Shown: one piece after another, positions 61,377 through 64,000 of the stretch
How the letters are laid out: the number at the start of each line of letters is the position of its first letter
Position numbering within the stretch: the stretch's first letter is position 1
The notes under the pieces: generated by a model
The model's input: the letters and a program-made list of their open reading frames with translations, nothing else
What the model was told of the DNA's origin: nothing
The model's database searches: none
Assembly: GCA_020635565.1 (NCBI GenBank)
Contig: JACJZN010000008.1
Span: 62,001-126,000, forward strand
Direction: 5' to 3'
Source: Flavobacteriales bacterium
GTDB lineage: Bacteria > Bacteroidota > Bacteroidia > Flavobacteriales_D > Parvicellaceae
Length of the DNA: 64,000 bases
Translations under genes and position numbers: made by a program

Positions 61377-61907
61377 TTAGTGTTGTGGCTTTATTAAACC
61401 AAATACGATCGAATCCTCATAGATCCCGCCTGTGTAGTAATGCTCTTTGAGTCGACCTTCTTCATTGAACCCAAATTTCTTCATGAGTCTGAGTGAAGCT
61501 CTGTTGTATGGACCAACGAGTGCTTCAATTCGATGCAGGTACATCTCGTGAAAACCATATTCGATCACAGCTGTTAATGCTTCACTCATGTAGCCTTTTT
61601 CCCTATGGTTATCATCATAGATGGTGTAGCCGATCTCTGCTCTTTTATGTTCCAGGTACCAGGTGTGATACCCGCACCAACCGATCAACTCATCTGTATT
61701 TTTATCAAGAAGATGGAAATAGAGAAAAGTACGGTTAAACATGCTTGCACCCTCCTTGTAGCGTTGTATTTCTTTCTCAGCAGCACTTTCTCCAAAGAAT
61801 TCAATGATCTCTTTTTCCGCGTAGTTTTTGAAAATACCATCCAAAACCTCCTGATTCACCAATCGAAGTTTTAGTCGGTCTGTTGTTATGTAAGTGAATT
61901 CCATCAA
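61377..61907 (-). CDS. GNAT family N-acetyltransferase (RimJ/RimL type)
   Basis: 176 residues. TTDRLKLRLVNQE at the start, YTIYDDNHREKGYMSEAL (acetyl-CoA P-loop region) and LHRIEALVGPYNRASLRLMKKFGFNEEGRLKEH are classic for RimJ/RimL-like acetyltransferases acting on protein N-termini or small amines. Start at 61907 overlaps the LytTR gene stop by 4 nt. Confidence 0.9.
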   Translation of the reverse strand: MMEFTYITTDRLKLRLVNQEVLDGIFKNYAEKEIIEFFGESAAEKEIQRYKEGASMFNRTFLYFHLLDKNTDELIGWCGYHTWYLEHKRAEIGYTIYDDNHREKGYMSEALTAVIEYGFHEMYLHRIEALVGPYNRASLRLMKKFGFNEEGRLKEHYYTGGIYEDSIVFGLIKPQH

Positions 61908-62653
61908 CTAAACCAATTTAATAATTCATCTTTCTTGCTAGCAGATACGTCCACCACAGCGCCATTGATCAATTCTACTTGTCCACCTTTACCTTTTTTG
62001 TAAGAAGTGATGTAATTCAAATTGACCATGTGTGAACGGTGTATGCGCATAAAGCCAGAATCCTTTAGTACATCTTCATAGAACTTCAAGGTTCTACAGA
62101 TCACTTTCTTGCTTCCGTTCTTCAAGTAAAAGTTAGTAAAATTATCATTGGCTTCCATGTGGAGGATGTCCTCCATATCTACAACTTCAAAACCTTCTAG
62201 GGTAGGAAGAACTACTTTCTTATTGCCATTATTCTGTAGGTTTTCAAGGAGTGTCTTCGTCTGAATCTGAAAGTCACTTTCATTTTCCTTTGCCAGTTCC
62301 TCTTCTACTTTCTGAACAGCATTCTCAAGTTCTTCGATGTCGATCGGTTTGAGGATATAATAACTCGCACTGTAATTGATCGCTTTCATGGCGTAATTAC
62401 TATAGGCGGTCACAAAGATGATCTTGAAATTGATTTTATCTAATTGCTCGATCAAGTCAAACGCATTACCAAAAGGCATTTCCACATCCAGGAAGACCAA
62501 TTGAGGATGGTGTTGATCGATCGCTTCTTTTCCCTCGATGATATTTTTACATTCTGTGATGATCTCTACTTGCGGGCAGTATTTAGTCAGGTAATTTCGA
62601 AGCGTTTCTCTACTCGCCTCTTCATCTTCTATGATAATGGTCTTTATTGCCAT
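61904..62653 (-). CDS. LytTR-family response regulator
   Basis: 249 residues: receiver domain with phospho-acceptor D56 (LVFLDVEMPFG) and YILKPIDIEEL, then a LytTR DNA-binding domain (EANDNFTNFYLKNGSKKVICRTLKFYE, IHRSHMVNLNYI). No histidine kinase gene is next to it here; in Bacteroidota these regulators usually pair with a separately encoded LytS/YehU-type kinase. Coupled to the GNAT gene. Confidence 0.93.
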   Translation of the reverse strand: MAIKTIIIEDEEASRETLRNYLTKYCPQVEIITECKNIIEGKEAIDQHHPQLVFLDVEMPFGNAFDLIEQLDKINFKIIFVTAYSNYAMKAINYSASYYILKPIDIEELENAVQKVEEELAKENESDFQIQTKTLLENLQNNGNKKVVLPTLEGFEVVDMEDILHMEANDNFTNFYLKNGSKKVICRTLKFYEDVLKDSGFMRIHRSHMVNLNYITSYKKGKGGQVELINGAVVDVSASKKDELLNWFS

Positions 62654-62717
62654 GTATATGTGATTCTATTGCATAAAAATAATGAAAAAGGTCATTTTTT
62701 GGATAGATTGGATTCTA

Positions 62718-62725
62718 TAACTTTG
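62718..62725 (+). promoter_or_regulatory. Candidate -7 box for the cbpA-like gene
   Basis: TAACTTTG matches TANNTTTG, 22 nt before the ATG at 62748. Confidence 0.55.
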
Positions 62726-62747
62726 AGAGATATTAAAGATTCATACT

Positions 62748-63650
62748 ATGAGTTTTGTAGATTATTACAAAGTATTGGGAGTTTCAAAGGCAGCCACTGA
62801 GAAAGAAATTAAAGCTGCCTACAGAAAACTTGCTCGAAAATATCATCCAGATTTAAATCCGAATGACAAGGAAGCAGGAGAATTATTTAAACAAGTCAAT
62901 GAGGCCAATGAGGTATTGAGTGATCCAGAAAACAGAAAGAAATACGATAAATACGGGGAACATTGGCAGCACGCAGAAGAATTTGAAAAAGCTGAAAGAG
63001 AGAGGGGAGCCAGAGGTGGATCAGCATATTCTGGAGGTCAACATGGTAATCCCTATGGTCAAGGGAGTTTTAATGAAGAGGATTATTCTGAATTCTTTAG
63101 TTCCATGTTTGGGGGAGGAGCAGGTGGCAGAAAGGTACGTTACAGAGGTCAGGATTATAATGCCGAATTACATTTAGATCTTACAGATATCCTGACAGCA
63201 GAAAAAAGAACGTTAACAGTCAATGGTAAGAACATTCGAATCACTATTCCTGCAGGAGTTGAAAATCAACAAACGATCAAGATCAAAGGTCATGGTGGTG
63301 AAGGAGTGAATGGAGGTCCAAAAGGAGATTTATACATCACATTTGTAATTGAGAATAATACATCATTCAAAAGAGATGGGAGCAATCTTTATCAAACCGT
63401 AGACCTTGATCTTTATACCGCTTTGCTGGGAGGTGAAATCACCATTAATACCTTAACCGGAAAGGTAAAATTGAAAGTAAAACCGGAAACCCAGAATCAA
63501 ACTAAAGTTAAGCTCAAGGAAAAAGGATTGCCAGTTTATAAAAAAGATGGTGAGTTTGGTGATTTGTTCATCACTTATAATCTTGTATTACCCAAGAATC
63601 TGACGGAAAGAGAAAAGGAATTATTTAAGCAATTGGCAGAAATGCGTTAA
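62748..63650 (+). CDS. DnaJ-type cochaperone, CbpA-like
   Basis: 300 residues: J domain (1-~70) with HPD at 33-35, G/F-rich linker (~80-120), and two C-terminal peptide-binding beta domains (DLTDILTAEKRTL, TALLGGEITINTLTG). No zinc-finger domain, as in CbpA rather than DnaJ. Stimulates DnaK ATPase. The CbpM-like gene follows 11 nt later, confirming the CbpA/CbpM pair. Confidence 0.92.
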   Translation: MSFVDYYKVLGVSKAATEKEIKAAYRKLARKYHPDLNPNDKEAGELFKQVNEANEVLSDPENRKKYDKYGEHWQHAEEFEKAERERGARGGSAYSGGQHGNPYGQGSFNEEDYSEFFSSMFGGGAGGRKVRYRGQDYNAELHLDLTDILTAEKRTLTVNGKNIRITIPAGVENQQTIKIKGHGGEGVNGGPKGDLYITFVIENNTSFKRDGSNLYQTVDLDLYTALLGGEITINTLTGKVKLKVKPETQNQTKVKLKEKGLPVYKKDGEFGDLFITYNLVLPKNLTEREKELFKQLAEMR

Positions 63651-63661
63651 TCACAGTAAAT

Positions 63662-63946
63662 ATGGAATCAACATCATTAATAGCAATAGAGGAGATCTGC
63701 TCAGGACATGAAATTGAGCATACTATGATTCTTGCAATGAAGGAATTTGGCTTGATCGAGTTCGTAAAGGAGGGTTATGTAGATAGTGCTTCTTTGCCTC
63801 GTATAGAAAAGATTATTCGTTTTCATTCTGAACTGGAAATCAACTTTGAAGGAATTGAAGTCATTCTTAATTTACTTGAGAAAATGGATCGAATGAATAA
63901 TGAACTCATCGACCTTAGGAATAAATTGGACGCGTTAAGTGAATAG
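63662..63946 (+). CDS. Chaperone modulator CbpM-like
   Basis: 94 residues of MerR-like helix-turn-helix plus coiled coil: IAIEEICSGHEIEHTMILAM, YVDSASLPRIEKIIRFH and a terminal heptad LLEKMDRMNNELIDLRNKL. In E. coli CbpM binds the J domain of CbpA and inhibits it. Position after cbpA supports this. Confidence 0.82.
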   Translation: MESTSLIAIEEICSGHEIEHTMILAMKEFGLIEFVKEGYVDSASLPRIEKIIRFHSELEINFEGIEVILNLLEKMDRMNNELIDLRNKLDALSE

Positions 63947-63970
63947 TTTATTTCTACCAACATCTTTCAT

Positions 63971-63978
63971 TAAATTTG
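63971..63978 (+). promoter_or_regulatory. Candidate -7 box immediately before the last gene
   Basis: TAAATTTG matches TANNTTTG and ends only 4 nt before the ATG at 63983, predicting a leaderless or nearly leaderless message. Confidence 0.5.
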
Positions 63979-63982
63979 CGCC

Positions 63983-64000
63983 ATGGGAAAAGACAAGTTG
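63983..64000 (+). CDS. trmB: Probable tRNA (guanine(46)-N7)-methyltransferase, first six codons
   Basis: Only MGKDKL is inside the window. Bacteroidota TrmB proteins commonly begin MGKNKLxRFAE, so this is a likely match, but six residues cannot prove it. Confidence 0.4.

Noticed and set aside
1..64000. Mobile elements, prophage, defence islands, tRNA or rRNA genes
   Set aside because: None seen: no transposase, integrase, phage or restriction genes, and intergenic gaps are too short and lack tRNA-like cloverleaf sequence.

Overview
The window is a compact, gene-dense, AT-rich chromosomal segment from a member of the Bacteroidota, most likely order Flavobacteriales. The evidence is gliding genes gldB and gldC beside nadE, a secreted nuclease with a type IX secretion (T9SS) C-terminal sorting domain, Bacteroidota-type promoters (TANNTTTG -7 boxes) before many genes, little Shine-Dalgarno signal, and families largely confined to this phylum (DUF4837, PorT-type beta-barrels, the RDD/SpoIIM/DUF4129 set). 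A family such as Crocinitomicaceae or Cryomorphaceae is only a guess. I see no rRNA, tRNA, CRISPR array, insertion sequence or prophage. The longest stretch without a gene is the 269 bp before mraZ.

Layout. 1-3.2 kb: membrane/stress-type cluster (acidic secreted protein, SpoIIM-family protein, divergent RDD protein). 3.2-15.6 kb: housekeeping (rsmI, leuS, dCMP deaminase, C-terminal processing protease, EamA exporter, sulfide:quinone reductase-like enzyme, comF) plus envelope proteins. 15.7-20 kb: glycosylation module (GT2 plus two GT-C-type membrane proteins). 20-26.7 kb, minus strand: nadE, rimP-nusA-infB, recO, rnhB. 26.8-29.6 kb: outer-membrane barrel, gldB-gldC and a small Cys-rich secreted protein. 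29.7-38 kb: two-component system, another GT-C-like protein, hydrolase lipoprotein, T9SS-sorted endonuclease, aspS and DinB. 38.1-42.4 kb, minus strand: lipid module (two PlsC-type acyltransferases, a frameshifted lipid kinase, an OlsB/GlsB-like N-acyltransferase).

42.7-60 kb is the division and cell wall (dcw) cluster: mraZ-rsmH-ftsL-ftsI-murE-mraY-murD-[orphan MurD domain 3]-ftsW-murG-murC-ftsQ-ftsA-ftsZ, followed by a YqeY-like protein and an OMP. Its genes overlap or nearly abut, consistent with one long transcription unit making and polymerising meso-DAP peptidoglycan and building the divisome. 60-64 kb: DUF6056-like membrane protein, GNAT, LytTR regulator, cbpA/cbpM and the first codons of a probable trmB.

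The items most worth following up are a free-standing MurD C-terminal domain between murD and ftsW that lacks the substrate-loop lysine; the mraZ control region, with TGGG repeats at 10-nt spacing in both orientations and two perfect DnaA boxes; a lipid kinase split by a shift at an A8 run; a terminator-like hairpin just before rimP; and lineage-type insertions in LeuRS and MraY.
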